Position numbers and translations under genes: made by a program. The notes under the pieces were generated by a model. That model saw only the letters and a list, made by a program, of their open reading frames with translations, was not told the DNA's origin and searched no databases. From Paenibacillus sp. RUD330 (GTDB lineage: Bacteria; Bacillota; Bacilli; Paenibacillales; Paenibacillaceae), in assembly GCF_002243345.2 (NCBI RefSeq), contig NZ_CP022655.2, forward strand, positions 2,916,501 to 2,980,500: a stretch of DNA of 64,000 nt, written 5' to 3'. This document shows, one piece after another, positions 24,356 through 33,333 of the stretch (positions are counted from its first letter, which is position 1; the number at the start of each line of letters is the position of its first letter).

Positions 24356-26395
24356 TCAGGGATTGGTTGATGCTTCCTTTTTTTTCGGCACGCCGCTCAG
24401 TCCGACCGCCTGGTCGTAGGCGTCGAAGATCTGACGGGCGACCGGCGCGGCTCCCCAGCCGCCGTATCCGCCCTCGGGAATGACGATCGCGACGGCCAGC
24501 TTCGGCTTGTCTGCGGGAGCGAAGGCGATGAACACGGAATTTTCCACCTTCACGCCGCCGGCGACGGTCTGCTGCGACGTTCCCGTCTTGCGGAGGAACG
24601 AATAGCTGACTCCATCGAAGCCTTGCACGCTTACTTTGGCCATTCCTTTGTAGATCGTATTCCAATAGGAATCCGGGAAGCTGACCTGGTTAAGCACCTC
24701 GGGCTTGTACGATTGGACGACGTTGCCCGAAGGATCGAGAATTTCGTTCACGAATTGCGGCTTCATGCGCTTGCCTTTGTTGGCGAGCATGGAGGCGTAC
24801 TGGGCCAGCTGCAGCGTCGTATATTTGCCGAGCTGCCCGAACGAGGATCCCACCAGCGCGGAAATATTGCTGGACTCCTTCGCGTCATGCGTATAGTCCT
24901 CTACGCCCTTCTGCTCGCCGAGCAGCCCGCTTTCCGTCGAAACGCCGAGGCCGAATTCCTTCATGTACTTATCCCATACGCCGACAGCATCCTTGCCGTA
25001 TTTTTTCAGCAGCCGCTCGCCGACCATGGCGGACATGAACGCATTGGAGGAATGGGCGATCGCTTCCGAAGCGTTGATGTATCCGTTCGCTTTGTTGCTC
25101 GCATTCCGGATCGTCCTCTCGGAGCCGGTGGAACCGAACTTGTAGTAGCCGATATCATGGTACTCCTCCGTGGCCGAGAACAAGCCCTCGTTCAAGCCGA
25201 TCAGGATGGAGAGCGGCTTCTGCGTCGATCCCAGGTAGACGAGTGAAGGCGTATGCTTCGTCTGCTCCTTGTCCGTCGCATACGGAGGCGACACCGAGCG
25301 GATCGTGCCGTTCCTCGTAAAGTAGAACAGCTCCTCCTTGGAAGGCGTTCCGTCCTTCCACTGGTTGGGATCGTAGTCCGGCATGCTGGCCATGGCGACA
25401 ACCTTGCCGGTATCGACCTCCATCGCCACGGCAAAGCCGATCTTCGCCTTGTTGCCGGCATTCTCCGGCTTCGTCGTCGAATGCCGGAGCTTGTCGATCT
25501 GCTCCGTCATCGCCTTCTGCGCCGTCAGCTGCACGGAGCGGTTGATCGTGAGCACGAGATCGTTGCCGCGGGTAGGCGCCTCGACCTCCGGCGGGCCGAT
25601 GATCCGCTGCAGGCGGTCGACCGGGAACGTCTTGACGCCGTTCTTGCCGCGCAGCTGCTCCTGGTACAAGTACTCGAGCCCGTCATATCCGACCGTTTCC
25701 TCCGGCGAGTATTTTTCGGTCGGGTCGGTTATCTCCTTGATCGCGTTGTACTTGGTCAGCGTCTCGGGGGCGGTGCGGTAGCTGCGCAAGTAACCGACGA
25801 GCTGTACCGCGACATTGTCGGCGTCATAGTTGCGCACATTTTCCTCGACGATGTCGACGCCCTTGAACTGCTCCTTGTTCTCCAGGAAATAGGCGATTTC
25901 CTTGTTGTTGAGATCCGACTTGATCTTCCGCGGCACGGAGATCGTATTGGTCCGGAAATGAAGGTCCATCTTCTTCTGGATTTCCTCCGCGGTGAGCTTG
26001 CCTTCGGGATCATCCTTGTCCGTCAGCCTCGCGAACACCTCGGCCAGCTTCTTGCTCATCTCGATGGCGATCTCCGGCTTATGCTCGTCCTGGACCGTAT
26101 ACGTAAGCGTCTGGGTCGACGTCGAGAAGGCGATCGGCTTCTTGTCGGAATCGAGGATGTCCCCCCGGAACGGAGGAATGGCGACCTTGCTCGTGCCCTG
26201 CCATTCCCGCTGCGCCTTCAAGGTAGGTCCCTCCACGAACTGCAGCACCGCCAGTCGGACGATCAGGATGCCGAAAAGGACGAACGCGGCAAAAAAGAAC
26301 GCATTGAGCCGAAACATGAACTGCCTGCGGATGACATAGTCCTTCTCTTCATCCCTGCCGACGATCTGCGGCGGCTTGCCGTTGCCGTTCTTCAT
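24356..26395 (-). CDS. Class B penicillin-binding protein (PBP2-type transpeptidase)
   Basis: The 679-residue protein has a short cytoplasmic tail, one membrane anchor (AFFFAAFVLFGILIVRLAVL, about 32-52), a dimerisation/pedestal domain, and the transpeptidase domain with SxxK as STQK (near 388), SxN as SSN (near 445) and KTG as KTGTS (near 605). These catalyse D,D-crosslinking of peptidoglycan during elongation. Its start overlaps the OsmC gene stop by four bases (ATGA), so translation is coupled to an unlikely upstream partner. Confidence 0.93.
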   Translation of the reverse strand: MKNGNGKPPQIVGRDEEKDYVIRRQFMFRLNAFFFAAFVLFGILIVRLAVLQFVEGPTLKAQREWQGTSKVAIPPFRGDILDSDKKPIAFSTSTQTLTYTVQDEHKPEIAIEMSKKLAEVFARLTDKDDPEGKLTAEEIQKKMDLHFRTNTISVPRKIKSDLNNKEIAYFLENKEQFKGVDIVEENVRNYDADNVAVQLVGYLRSYRTAPETLTKYNAIKEITDPTEKYSPEETVGYDGLEYLYQEQLRGKNGVKTFPVDRLQRIIGPPEVEAPTRGNDLVLTINRSVQLTAQKAMTEQIDKLRHSTTKPENAGNKAKIGFAVAMEVDTGKVVAMASMPDYDPNQWKDGTPSKEELFYFTRNGTIRSVSPPYATDKEQTKHTPSLVYLGSTQKPLSILIGLNEGLFSATEEYHDIGYYKFGSTGSERTIRNASNKANGYINASEAIAHSSNAFMSAMVGERLLKKYGKDAVGVWDKYMKEFGLGVSTESGLLGEQKGVEDYTHDAKESSNISALVGSSFGQLGKYTTLQLAQYASMLANKGKRMKPQFVNEILDPSGNVVQSYKPEVLNQVSFPDSYWNTIYKGMAKVSVQGFDGVSYSFLRKTGTSQQTVAGGVKVENSVFIAFAPADKPKLAVAIVIPEGGYGGWGAAPVARQIFDAYDQAVGLSGVPKKKEASTNP

Positions 26396-26856
26396 GGATT
26401 GCCTCCTTTCTCTTGCCCGATCACGATCTCAGGAACAGCCGACACGGCGACATTTCCCCGCAGGGCCTTGGATATCATGCACGTCTGCTCGGCCTTCTGC
26501 GCCAGCTTCCCCGCCGTGTCCGCTTGGCGGACAGAAGCAGAAGCAGGCAGCAGGATTGCAGGCCTATGCGTAATCGACACGTATGTGTATACGCCGCTTG
26601 TCGTATCGACGACGGCTTCGGACCGCAGGGACAGCCTCTCCGTCTCGATGCCGGAACGCTCCAGCATGGCGGCGAGCGTGATCATATAACAGGTCGATGC
26701 CGCTCCGAGCAGCATCTCGTCCGGATTCGTTCCGATGCCCGGGCCGTCCATGGCGGCGGGAATGGAGACAGCCGCATTCAGCCCGCCGGCCGCTATCGTC
26801 CCCTCTCCTCCTCTTCCCCCCTGCCATTCGGCTTGAAGTGTAAAAAGATGTTCCAT
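26392..26856 (-). CDS. OsmC-family peroxiredoxin-like protein
   Basis: The 154-residue protein has the OsmC/Ohr two-cysteine layout: NPDEMLLGAASTCYMITLAAML with the first Cys near residue 56 and AEQTCMISKAL with the second near 125. It probably reduces organic hydroperoxides with a small thiol cofactor. It is the first gene of a two- or three-gene unit, overlapping the PBP gene by four bases. A second, clearer Ohr protein is encoded further right. Confidence 0.85.
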   Translation of the reverse strand: MEHLFTLQAEWQGGRGGEGTIAAGGLNAAVSIPAAMDGPGIGTNPDEMLLGAASTCYMITLAAMLERSGIETERLSLRSEAVVDTTSGVYTYVSITHRPAILLPASASVRQADTAGKLAQKAEQTCMISKALRGNVAVSAVPEIVIGQEKGGNP

Positions 26857-26932
26857 CTCGCGCTCCTTCTATGACCAAGCATGAAATTAGTGAACGATTG
26901 CATCCAAGATGAAATAAAAGCTGACATCATCA

Positions 26933-26961
26933 TTGACCGCATCGAAATGGGATGGTACATT
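26933..26961 (+). promoter_or_regulatory. SigA promoter for the nickel/cobalt permease
   Basis: TTGACC (26933-26938) is 17 bases upstream of TACATT (26956-26961), about 60 bases before the permease start. Confidence 0.65.
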
Positions 26962-27030
26962 TTCTAAAACTTTTAGCGATGCGCAGCGTCCATCCGCTGT
27001 AAAACCCGCCTCGAAGGGATGAAACCTGAC

Positions 27031-28071
27031 ATGTCCATGCTTCCATCCTCATCTGCGCCGACATCCGTCCGCAAAGACCGCTCCTGGGCCGCATACGCGG
27101 CTGTCGTCCTGCTTCTCCATGCAGCCGGGCTCGCCGGCCTGCTCATGGCCGCGAGCCATCATCCCGCTTTCTGGGGACTCGGAATTCTGGCTTATACGCT
27201 CGGTCTCCGGCATGCCTTCGACGCGGATCATATCGCCGCGATCGACAATACGGTGCGCAAGCTCGTCGAGCTCCGCCGCAGTCCTCTGGGCGTCGGCTTC
27301 TATTTCTCCCTCGGCCATTCCAGCGTCGTATTCCTCCTGGTGCTCGCCGTCGCCCTGTCCTTCCAATGGGCGCAGGAGCGCCTGCCGGCCATGCAGGAAA
27401 TCGGAGGCCGGATCGGCATCACCGTCTCCGGCACTTTCCTGCTCGTCATCGGCCTGGCCAATCTGGCCGTCCTCATCCAGCTCTTCAAGCTGAGCCGGAT
27501 ATACCGGGAAGCCGAGCATCGGGAAGAGCTCTCCCGGCTGCTGGAGTCGCGCGGCTGGATCGCCAGGCTCGTCAAGCCGCTGACCGCCTTGGTCAGCAAG
27601 AGCTGGCATGTGTATCCGCTCGGCTTCCTGTTCGGACTCGGCTTCGACACGGCGACCGAAATCGGACTGCTCGCGATATCGGCTACGGCGGCTGCGGGCG
27701 AGCTGCCCGTCCTCGGCATCCTGTCGCTCCCGATCCTGTTCGCGGCGGGCATGAGCATGCTGGATACAGCGGACGGAATCTTCATGACGAGAGCCTACAG
27801 ATGGGCGGTGCAGTCTCCTGTGCGGCATCTTCGCTACAACCTGACCGTGACGTTCCTGTCCGTGGCGAGCGCCCTGTTCATCGGAGGCGTCGAAATCGTT
27901 CAGATGCTGGACGGCTACTTGCACTGGCGGTCCCCGTTCATGAAAGCAGTCGCCGGACTGGAATTTTCCGAGCTCGGTTATATGCTCGCGGCCTTGTTCG
28001 CCCTATCCTGGGGAATATCCTGGCTGGCATGGAGAATTGCCGACGCGAAGGCCAAAGCTTCCAGAGTTTGA
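27031..28071 (+). CDS. NiCoT-family nickel/cobalt transporter (HoxN/NixA type)
   Basis: The 346-residue protein has eight or so membrane spans and the NiCoT signature RHAFDADHIAAIDNTVR in the second span, together with LGFDTATEIGLL and the FAAGMSMLDTADG segment. It imports Ni2+ or Co2+ for enzymes such as urease or for cobalamin synthesis; none is nearby. The ATG at 27031 is preferred to the one 12 bases earlier, which sits directly on the GAAGGG binding site. The upstream gap holds a SigA promoter. Confidence 0.92.
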   Translation: MSMLPSSSAPTSVRKDRSWAAYAAVVLLLHAAGLAGLLMAASHHPAFWGLGILAYTLGLRHAFDADHIAAIDNTVRKLVELRRSPLGVGFYFSLGHSSVVFLLVLAVALSFQWAQERLPAMQEIGGRIGITVSGTFLLVIGLANLAVLIQLFKLSRIYREAEHREELSRLLESRGWIARLVKPLTALVSKSWHVYPLGFLFGLGFDTATEIGLLAISATAAAGELPVLGILSLPILFAAGMSMLDTADGIFMTRAYRWAVQSPVRHLRYNLTVTFLSVASALFIGGVEIVQMLDGYLHWRSPFMKAVAGLEFSELGYMLAALFALSWGISWLAWRIADAKAKASRV

Positions 28072-28284
28072 GACGAATAGGAGCAGCGAAAAGTTTCCAG
28101 CCTGCGCCGCTGGACCGCGTCTTCCGGCATCCTCCCGGCCCGGCGGTCCGATCAGGCGCAGAGAGGCGTCATGGCGCTGCGGCCCCGTCACCGCACTGCC
28201 CGGCTCCGGCTGTTTTGCTCGTCTTATTGTACCATATCGCATCGCGTGGATCATGTCTGTACGGCCGGCATCACGAAACAAAAC
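28072..28284. other. Gap without a gene after the permease
   Basis: I see no credible gene in this stretch. It ends at the terminator of the convergent YdjO-like gene; the overlapping long frames are shadows without ribosome binding sites. Confidence 0.5.
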
Positions 28285-28315
28285 TCGCCCCCGGCATGCC
28301 ATCAGCCGGGGGCGA
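28274..28315 (-). terminator. Terminator after the YdjO-like gene
   Basis: TCGCCCCCGGC (28285-28295) pairs with GCCGGGGGCGA (28305-28315), followed on the minus strand by a T-rich run (TTTTGTTT). Confidence 0.85.
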
Positions 28316-28334
28316 AATCATGTATGCTGCCGGA

Positions 28335-28553
28335 TTACAAGCCGTACTCGTCCTTCGGCTTCGGCTTGCGCTTGATTTTATTCTGTACGGCAGGCAGATG
28401 CCTCATGCTGCGCAGCATCGGACCTTTGCACATCGGGCACAGCTGCGACTCGGCCGCGAATTCGTCGCGGACCCATGCCTTGCAGTCGGCGTTGCGGCAT
28501 TTCCATATTTTCGTAGGAATCAGTTCGGGTTTCGTATCTTCGGAAGTCGTCAA
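28335..28553 (-). CDS. YdjO-like zinc-ribbon (cold-inducible) protein
   Basis: The 72-residue protein has one zinc ribbon: WKCRNADCKAW and LCPMCKG supply four cysteines, as in the cold-inducible protein YdjO of Bacillus. Its role is unknown. The start is a TTG ten bases after AAAGGA, and a promoter with TTTACT and TATAGT lies upstream. The basic C-terminus (KIKRKPKPKDE) suggests nucleic-acid contact. Confidence 0.75.
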   Translation of the reverse strand: MTTSEDTKPELIPTKIWKCRNADCKAWVRDEFAAESQLCPMCKGPMLRSMRHLPAVQNKIKRKPKPKDEYGL

Positions 28554-28621
28554 GAGGGTGCATTCCTTTCTTCTGTCGGGTCAGTCTGTTGACGCCGTCC
28601 CGTCGCAGAGACAGCCTGACT

Positions 28622-28651
28622 ACTATACACCTGCGCCCCGAGCAAAGTAAA
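28622..28651 (-). promoter_or_regulatory. SigA-type promoter for the YdjO-like gene
   Basis: On the minus strand TTTACT (28646-28651) is 18 bases before TATAGT (28622-28627). Confidence 0.6.
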
Positions 28652-28661
28652 GACTTGACAG

Positions 28662-29414
28662 CTATTCCGGCTGCACCCGGTACCAATACGGATAAGCCTC
28701 GCGGTAGCCGAGCTTGGCGTACAATGCTTCTGCCGGCTTGTTGCCGGTAACGACCTGAAGATAGCTCTGGCGCACACCGCGCTGCGAAGCCCAGCGGTAC
28801 AAGCCGCGGATCAGCTCCGCCGCATGTCCTCGTCCCCTGCAGTCAGGAGCCGTCACGATGTCGTAGAGCCCCAGGTAATCCCCGTCAAGCACTCCGACTC
28901 CAAGCGCGGCCGGCCGGCCTTGCGCGTACAGGACGGCGAAGACGCGAGGCAGAGGCGAGGAATCGAACATGGAGACGAAGGTTTTCCCATCGTTCGCCTT
29001 GAGCCCGTTCCACTCCACCAGCAGGGACAGCCAATAGGATCTCGGCTGCTCCTCCAGCACGAGCTCGCCCGACCCTGCCGGCACGGCGGCCGGAATCGGC
29101 GCCACCATCACGGTCGATGGATCCGCGATCCGGTATCCGCGGCGCGCAAGCACGGAATCGAGATGATCCGGTTCCGTGAACGGCGTGATCTTGAAGATGG
29201 CAGGCTGGCCGCTCTCCCGGTAAAACTGCTCGCAGCGGCTGATTTTATGGTCCAGGTCCTGTTCCATCGGACCGAAATGATGCAGCGGTTGAACCGAGTT
29301 TGATCTCTTCGTATACCCTTGATTGGCTTTGACGAGCCATCCGCCCAGGCTTCTTGTCTGCAGAGCCGGCCAGCTGTTGAGCGCCGCCTCTTCCACTTCA
29401 TAGTAGGCTTTCAA
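28662..29414 (-). CDS. GNAT-family N-acetyltransferase (two-domain)
   Basis: The 250-residue protein has a C-terminal GNAT core: LGLYDIVTAPDCRGRGHAAELIRGLYRWA near residues 180-208 with the acetyl-CoA loop CRGRGHA, and a final GNKPAEALYAKLGYREAYPYWYR. The N-terminal 125 residues form a divergent GNAT-like half (ALQTRSLGGWLVKANQGYTKR), as in several Bacillus acetyltransferases. The substrate is unknown. It has no close operon partner. Confidence 0.85.
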   Translation of the reverse strand: MKAYYEVEEAALNSWPALQTRSLGGWLVKANQGYTKRSNSVQPLHHFGPMEQDLDHKISRCEQFYRESGQPAIFKITPFTEPDHLDSVLARRGYRIADPSTVMVAPIPAAVPAGSGELVLEEQPRSYWLSLLVEWNGLKANDGKTFVSMFDSSPLPRVFAVLYAQGRPAALGVGVLDGDYLGLYDIVTAPDCRGRGHAAELIRGLYRWASQRGVRQSYLQVVTGNKPAEALYAKLGYREAYPYWYRVQPE

Positions 29415-29523
29415 TGGAGTCCCTCCGAATCTGACTGAATCTCATAAGTATAAATATACTTTATTATTTATTTTTATTCAATTTTCTTTTTCCTAGGACC
29501 GCTTTCCTGGATAACGGCAAAAA

Positions 29524-29552
29524 AAGCATCCTCCCCTGAGGGAAGGATGCTT
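29524..29552 (-). terminator. Terminator after the Ohr gene
   Basis: AAGCATCCT and AGGATGCTT frame a hairpin with a CCCT/AGGG inner stem. On the minus strand it is followed by TTTTTTT. Confidence 0.8.
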
Positions 29553-29641
29553 TGTGCGATGACTCTTCTAGCCCGGGCCGGCATTGGCGCCTTTTCTTCG
29601 GGCATGCGGGGGTCTGATCGAGGTCTAGGTCTTAGGTCTTT

Positions 29642-30076
29642 TCACGCCTGCGCGGATTGGCTCTTCAGCACATTGAGCTCCACTTCGATGTTGCCTCTCG
29701 TCGCCTTGGAATAGGGGCATAGCTCATGGGCTTTTTCGGCCAGCTTGCGGGTCTGCTCCAGCTCCGCTCCCGGAATGGAGATGTCCAGCCTCACCGCCAG
29801 GGCGAAGCTTTCCCCTTCCTTGAAGATCGACACATGACCGGTCACCTCGGCTCCGCCGGCATCGATTCCTTGCTTGCGGGCCGCGAGCTGCAGCGCGCTT
29901 TCGAAGCAGGCCGAATAGCCGGCCGCGAACAGCTGCTCCGGATTGGTCGCTGCGGCGCCGCTGCCGCCCAGCCCCTTCGGCATCGCCAGCGGCAAGTCCA
30001 GCACGCCATCCGAAGATTTGACGCTGCCTTGACGGCCGCCGCGGGCCGTTACCTCTGCAGTATAGAGTGCGTCCAT
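29642..30076 (-). CDS. ohr: Organic hydroperoxide resistance protein (Ohr)
   Basis: The 144-residue protein matches Ohr: MDALYTAEVTARGGRQGSVKSSDG at the N-terminus, NPEQLFAAGYSACFESAL with the peroxidatic Cys near residue 60, and HELCPYSKATRGNIEV with the resolving Cys near 125. It reduces organic and fatty-acid hydroperoxides using dihydrolipoyl thiols. The start at 30076 is set by GAGGAG upstream. No OhrR-type regulator is visible next to it. Confidence 0.93.
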   Translation of the reverse strand: MDALYTAEVTARGGRQGSVKSSDGVLDLPLAMPKGLGGSGAAATNPEQLFAAGYSACFESALQLAARKQGIDAGGAEVTGHVSIFKEGESFALAVRLDISIPGAELEQTRKLAEKAHELCPYSKATRGNIEVELNVLKSQSAQA

Positions 30077-30156
30077 GTTGCCTCTCCTCGCTTTCGGTTC
30101 ATTCATTTGTACATGCTTGAATATAACCTTCCGGACCCGATTTTAATCGCAAAAAA

Positions 30157-30183
30157 ATCCTCCGGGGCACATCCCCGGAGGAT
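30157..30183 (-). terminator. Terminator after the TTG-start hypothetical gene
   Basis: ATCCTCCGGGG pairs perfectly with CCCCGGAGGAT, with a T7 tract on the minus strand. Confidence 0.9.
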
Positions 30184-30188
30184 AACGT

Positions 30189-30578
30189 TCAGACCGGCTT
30201 CATGCCGCTGTAGGTTCCGATCAGCTGCAGCATGCGGTTCGGGAGCGGCAGCACGAACTGCATCGCGCCCAGCGGAAAGCGTCCGCTCCGGTTGTGCATG
30301 GTCGCCGCGGCGACTTGGATGCGGTAGGACGGTCCCTCCGTGAAGCTGACCGCATATTCGGCGGTCTGGTCCTGGTAGGCGCGCAACGGAGCCGCGGGCT
30401 TCTTGGGATTGGCGAACGGTACGATGCTCACCATGTCCTCCAGCTTCAGATGATAGTTGGCATGGGGCTTATGATAGATGAGTTCGGAAGTGGTGACGGT
30501 CATGCCGAAATCCGGCTTTTTGATCGATAAGAGCAGAGTTCCCTCCAGCTCGCGAACGGGAATGAAATCGGAATTCAA
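30189..30578 (-). CDS. Hypothetical protein with a TTG start
   Basis: The 129-residue soluble protein is not recognised. The start is decided by the perfect AAAGGAGG eight bases before a TTG; the longer frame to 30650 reads through that site and is unlikely. Features are beta-rich segments (LEGTLLLSIKKPDFGMTVTTSELIYHK, YAVSFTEGPSYRIQVAA) with a histidine-rich YHKPHANYHLKLEDMVSIVPF near 40-62. That pattern resembles PH-like or regulatory barrel domains, but this is only an impression. Confidence 0.7.
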   Translation of the reverse strand: MNSDFIPVRELEGTLLLSIKKPDFGMTVTTSELIYHKPHANYHLKLEDMVSIVPFANPKKPAAPLRAYQDQTAEYAVSFTEGPSYRIQVAAATMHNRSGRFPLGAMQFVLPLPNRMLQLIGTYSGMKPV

Positions 30579-30741
30579 GGGCGCTGCCTCCTTTCGGTTA
30601 GGTACCAGCATATCATAAACCGGCGCCGGCGGCCAAAGTCCGGGCCTCATGCCAAACAGCGCCTGCGGAGGGACCGGCAGAGGCCGGATGCCAGCAGGCG
30701 CCGTTCCGATTGAAAGGCGGTTCCGTTGCTGTATGGGACGT

Positions 30742-31083
30742 CTAATGCGTCTGCTGGCCGCCGGAAATGCTGCTCCGGACTTCCTGCTCCGCCGCGCCCA
30801 CTCGTTCCTTCAGCTTGCGGATCTGCCTCAGCTGCGCGTCCGCCTGCACCTGGATCTGATTTTCCATCATGCTCAGCTCGTGGACGAGCTCCTGCATCGT
30901 GTTCACCAGCCCGCGAACCTTCTCGCCGCTGCTGTCCGCTCCCGCACGGTGCAGGGCAGCCTTGCCGGCCTCCTGCTCCTGGATGCGCTTCATGCGCACC
31001 TGCTCCTGGAACTGCTCATAGCTCATCGAAAGGCTGTTGATCTCCTCCGAGCCGGAAGCTCCCTGCTGTCCATTCATGTTCAT
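30742..31083 (-). CDS. Hypothetical coiled-coil protein
   Basis: The 113-residue product is hydrophilic and helical, with heptad-like stretches SYEQFQEQVRMKRIQEQEAGKA (20-42) and LVNTMQELVHELSMMENQIQVQADAQLRQIRKLKERVGAAEQEV (60-103), and has no membrane segment. AGGAGGAG lies seven bases before the ATG. It is directly downstream of the serine hydrolase gene's neighbourhood but on its own. No family is recognised. Confidence 0.65.
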   Translation of the reverse strand: MNMNGQQGASGSEEINSLSMSYEQFQEQVRMKRIQEQEAGKAALHRAGADSSGEKVRGLVNTMQELVHELSMMENQIQVQADAQLRQIRKLKERVGAAEQEVRSSISGGQQTH

Positions 31084-31138
31084 CTCTGACTCCTCCTATT
31101 GGGGCTGCTGCCTGGATATCCTTAGAGTGCCCGCTTTC

Positions 31139-32140
31139 TCACCAAATATGTCCAGCGGCGGCCGGGAGGACCAGTTCCGTAAGGACGCGGCGGGAATAGA
31201 TCGACTTGCTTCGTCCGTCCAGGCTTTTGCGGACAACGACCGTCATGTCCAGCGACGGAATGACGAACAGGTATTGCCCCCCGTAGCCTAAGGCGAAAAA
31301 GTAATCGGGACCGTCCTGCCTGCCCTCGGGAGACACCCACCAGTGGTATCCGTAGCAGCCGTAGATCGCCGGCTCGTAGTGAAGGAGTCCTTTATGATGG
31401 GGCTTCTGCGAGTCCGCAATCCATTTTGGGGGAATGATCTGCTGGCCGTTCCACATTCCCTGCTGAAGATAAAGCCTTCCGAACCGGGACAGGTCCTTCA
31501 TGCCCATCGACAGCCCCGCGCCGGCCTCATGCCCCTCTCCCAGCCGGTTCCATCTGGCGCTGCCGATGCCGGCCGGACGGAACAGATACTTGCGGGCGTA
31601 CGAGGGCAGGCTTTCCTGCGCGGCTCGGGTCAGAATGATGGCGAGCAGCTGGGAACCTCCCGTATTGTACGTAAATGCCGTTCCCGGCTCATGCGCGAGC
31701 TCTCTGCCCATGACGAAGGCGGCCGGTGAAGCGGCCTTCTTCATCTCCCAATACGGCTTGTCGAAATCCGGCCAATCGAGGCCGCTCGTCATCGTGAGGA
31801 GATGCTCGATCGTAATGTCCCGCTTGCGGGGATCGTCCGCGATGATTCGGCCGATCCCTTCCTCCTCCATGTCCAAATAAGAAAAGACCGGGTCTGCGAT
31901 GCTGCCGATCAGTCCCTGTCCGACCGCGATTCCGATCAAGGCCGACAGCACGCTCTTCGTGCAGGAATAGATGGAAGCGGGACGATCCGGGCCTCCGGCC
32001 GTCCACTCCAGCAGGCTCTTGCCGCCTTGCTCCGCATAGATGCCTTTGATTTTCCAGCTTGCCAATTGCGTGGCCTGCCTGTCCGTCAGCATGATGGCCG
32101 AACCGCATCGGGACGTTGCCGCTTCCGTCACGATGGACAC
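31139..32140 (-). CDS. Serine hydrolase, beta-lactamase (class C-like) family
   Basis: The 333-residue protein has the penicillin-recognising fold: the SxxK motif as SCTK near residue 58 and the YxN motif as YNT near 157, with GGQYLFVIP toward the C-terminus where the third motif would lie. There is no signal peptide, so it is probably a cytoplasmic esterase or peptidase rather than a true lactamase. The substrate is unknown. The binding site before the start is weak (GGGTG). Confidence 0.85.
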   Translation of the reverse strand: MSIVTEAATSRCGSAIMLTDRQATQLASWKIKGIYAEQGGKSLLEWTAGGPDRPASIYSCTKSVLSALIGIAVGQGLIGSIADPVFSYLDMEEEGIGRIIADDPRKRDITIEHLLTMTSGLDWPDFDKPYWEMKKAASPAAFVMGRELAHEPGTAFTYNTGGSQLLAIILTRAAQESLPSYARKYLFRPAGIGSARWNRLGEGHEAGAGLSMGMKDLSRFGRLYLQQGMWNGQQIIPPKWIADSQKPHHKGLLHYEPAIYGCYGYHWWVSPEGRQDGPDYFFALGYGGQYLFVIPSLDMTVVVRKSLDGRSKSIYSRRVLTELVLPAAAGHIW

Positions 32141-32253
32141 CCCCTTATCGATTCCTGCTAGTAGAATGATGCCGGATGCTCCGGCTTATGCGAATGGATT
32201 CCAATACACATCCCCCGCTTTATTGAAACAGTCGGGACGATCCAAGTCAAAAA

Positions 32254-32288
32254 AGGCTCCGCGCTCCGATTATCGAAGCGCGAAGCCT
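32254..32288 (-). terminator. Terminator after the zinc-ribbon gene
   Basis: AGGCT ... GCGCT pairs with AGCGC ... AGCCT with a few mismatches. On the minus strand it is followed by T6. Confidence 0.65.
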
Positions 32289-32322
32289 TCCGTCGATTTC
32301 CCGAGTTGATCCGCGGAGGCGA

Positions 32323-33234
32323 TCAGCCCGTCTTGCGCAGCTGGTTGCCGCTGCCCAGACGCTGAAGCAGAATGGCCGACAGCTCCTCCGGCCGGCTCCA
32401 GACGATCGGAGACAGCCCTTCCAGAAGAGGCTGCCGCTCCGCGCCGCCGTCCTGCACCGTCCAGATGACCGGCACGCCCGAAGCCGCGGCGCTGCCAGTC
32501 GCGAGATAGGCTTCCGGCGGATTGCCGGTCAAGTCGGCCAGCAGCAGGTCGGCATCCGCAGCCTGCTGCAGCAAGCTGCGCCCGTCCTCTTCATCCCGGG
32601 TCAGGATGCTCGGGATGTAGCCGCATTGCTGCAGCAGCGGCAGCACATGGCCCGTCCACTCCGGCAGCTCTCCGCCCTTGTCGGCGAACACCAGCGCGCA
32701 GGTCTTCGCCGTGCGGCCGGACACGGCCAGCTCCGCGCGGCTCCATCCGCCTTCCGTCAGGCTGAACGTCGAGCCCGTCCGTTCGATGAGCTCCCGCTCG
32801 CGCAGCATCTCGATGACATAGACCATCTCCTGCAGGTTCTGGGAGTAGGTCAGGTTGTAGCTGCGCGACAGGCGGTGGATGACGACCGGGTCGCCCGGCG
32901 ACTCGCTGTTCCTGCGCAAGAAGGCCAGCAGCCTGTCGGCTTTCGCTTCGACCGTCGCAGGCACCTGCGGAGATGCCGGCAGCGTCTCGACCTGCTCGCG
33001 GCCAAGCCGGATCTCCTTGCCGCAATCCGCCATTTCCCGTATATATGCCGACGCCAGCGGGAACAGCTCGCGCTGCCGCGGATAAGGGAGCATGCCCAGC
33101 TGGTCGTACGTTCCTGCAGCCAGCGAATATTCGGCCCCCGGCGCGCAGTCGCAGCCGATGAAGCGCTCTTCCTGCGCCGGGCCGGCCTTCACCGGCACGA
33201 TCGCATCGCAAAACAAACATCTCTTTGTATACAT
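32323..33234 (-). CDS. Zinc-ribbon protein with C-terminal deoxyribosyltransferase-like domain
   Basis: The 303-residue protein opens with a cysteine cluster (Cys6, Cys9, Cys28, Cys30) that could bind zinc. A helical middle part (about 85-185) includes a winged-helix-like stretch (PVVIHRLSRSYNLTYSQNLQEMVYVIEMLRERELIERTGSTFSLTEGGW). Residues 195-303 look like a nucleoside 2-deoxyribosyltransferase/TIR-like Rossmann domain: CALVFADKG, LLLADLTGNPPEAYLATGSAAASGVPVIWTVQ. The start is fixed by GGAGGG seven bases before the ATG. No function is assigned; the tail might bind nucleotides. Confidence 0.7.
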   Translation of the reverse strand: MYTKRCLFCDAIVPVKAGPAQEERFIGCDCAPGAEYSLAAGTYDQLGMLPYPRQRELFPLASAYIREMADCGKEIRLGREQVETLPASPQVPATVEAKADRLLAFLRRNSESPGDPVVIHRLSRSYNLTYSQNLQEMVYVIEMLRERELIERTGSTFSLTEGGWSRAELAVSGRTAKTCALVFADKGGELPEWTGHVLPLLQQCGYIPSILTRDEEDGRSLLQQAADADLLLADLTGNPPEAYLATGSAAASGVPVIWTVQDGGAERQPLLEGLSPIVWSRPEELSAILLQRLGSGNQLRKTG

Positions 33235-33333
33235 GATGATTCCCTCCAATACCAAACCCTTCGTCCCAGTGTACAGGACTTCAGGGGGCATAGGCGGTTA
33301 AGGTTCTCTCATGAACCTCTAACGATTCTCATA

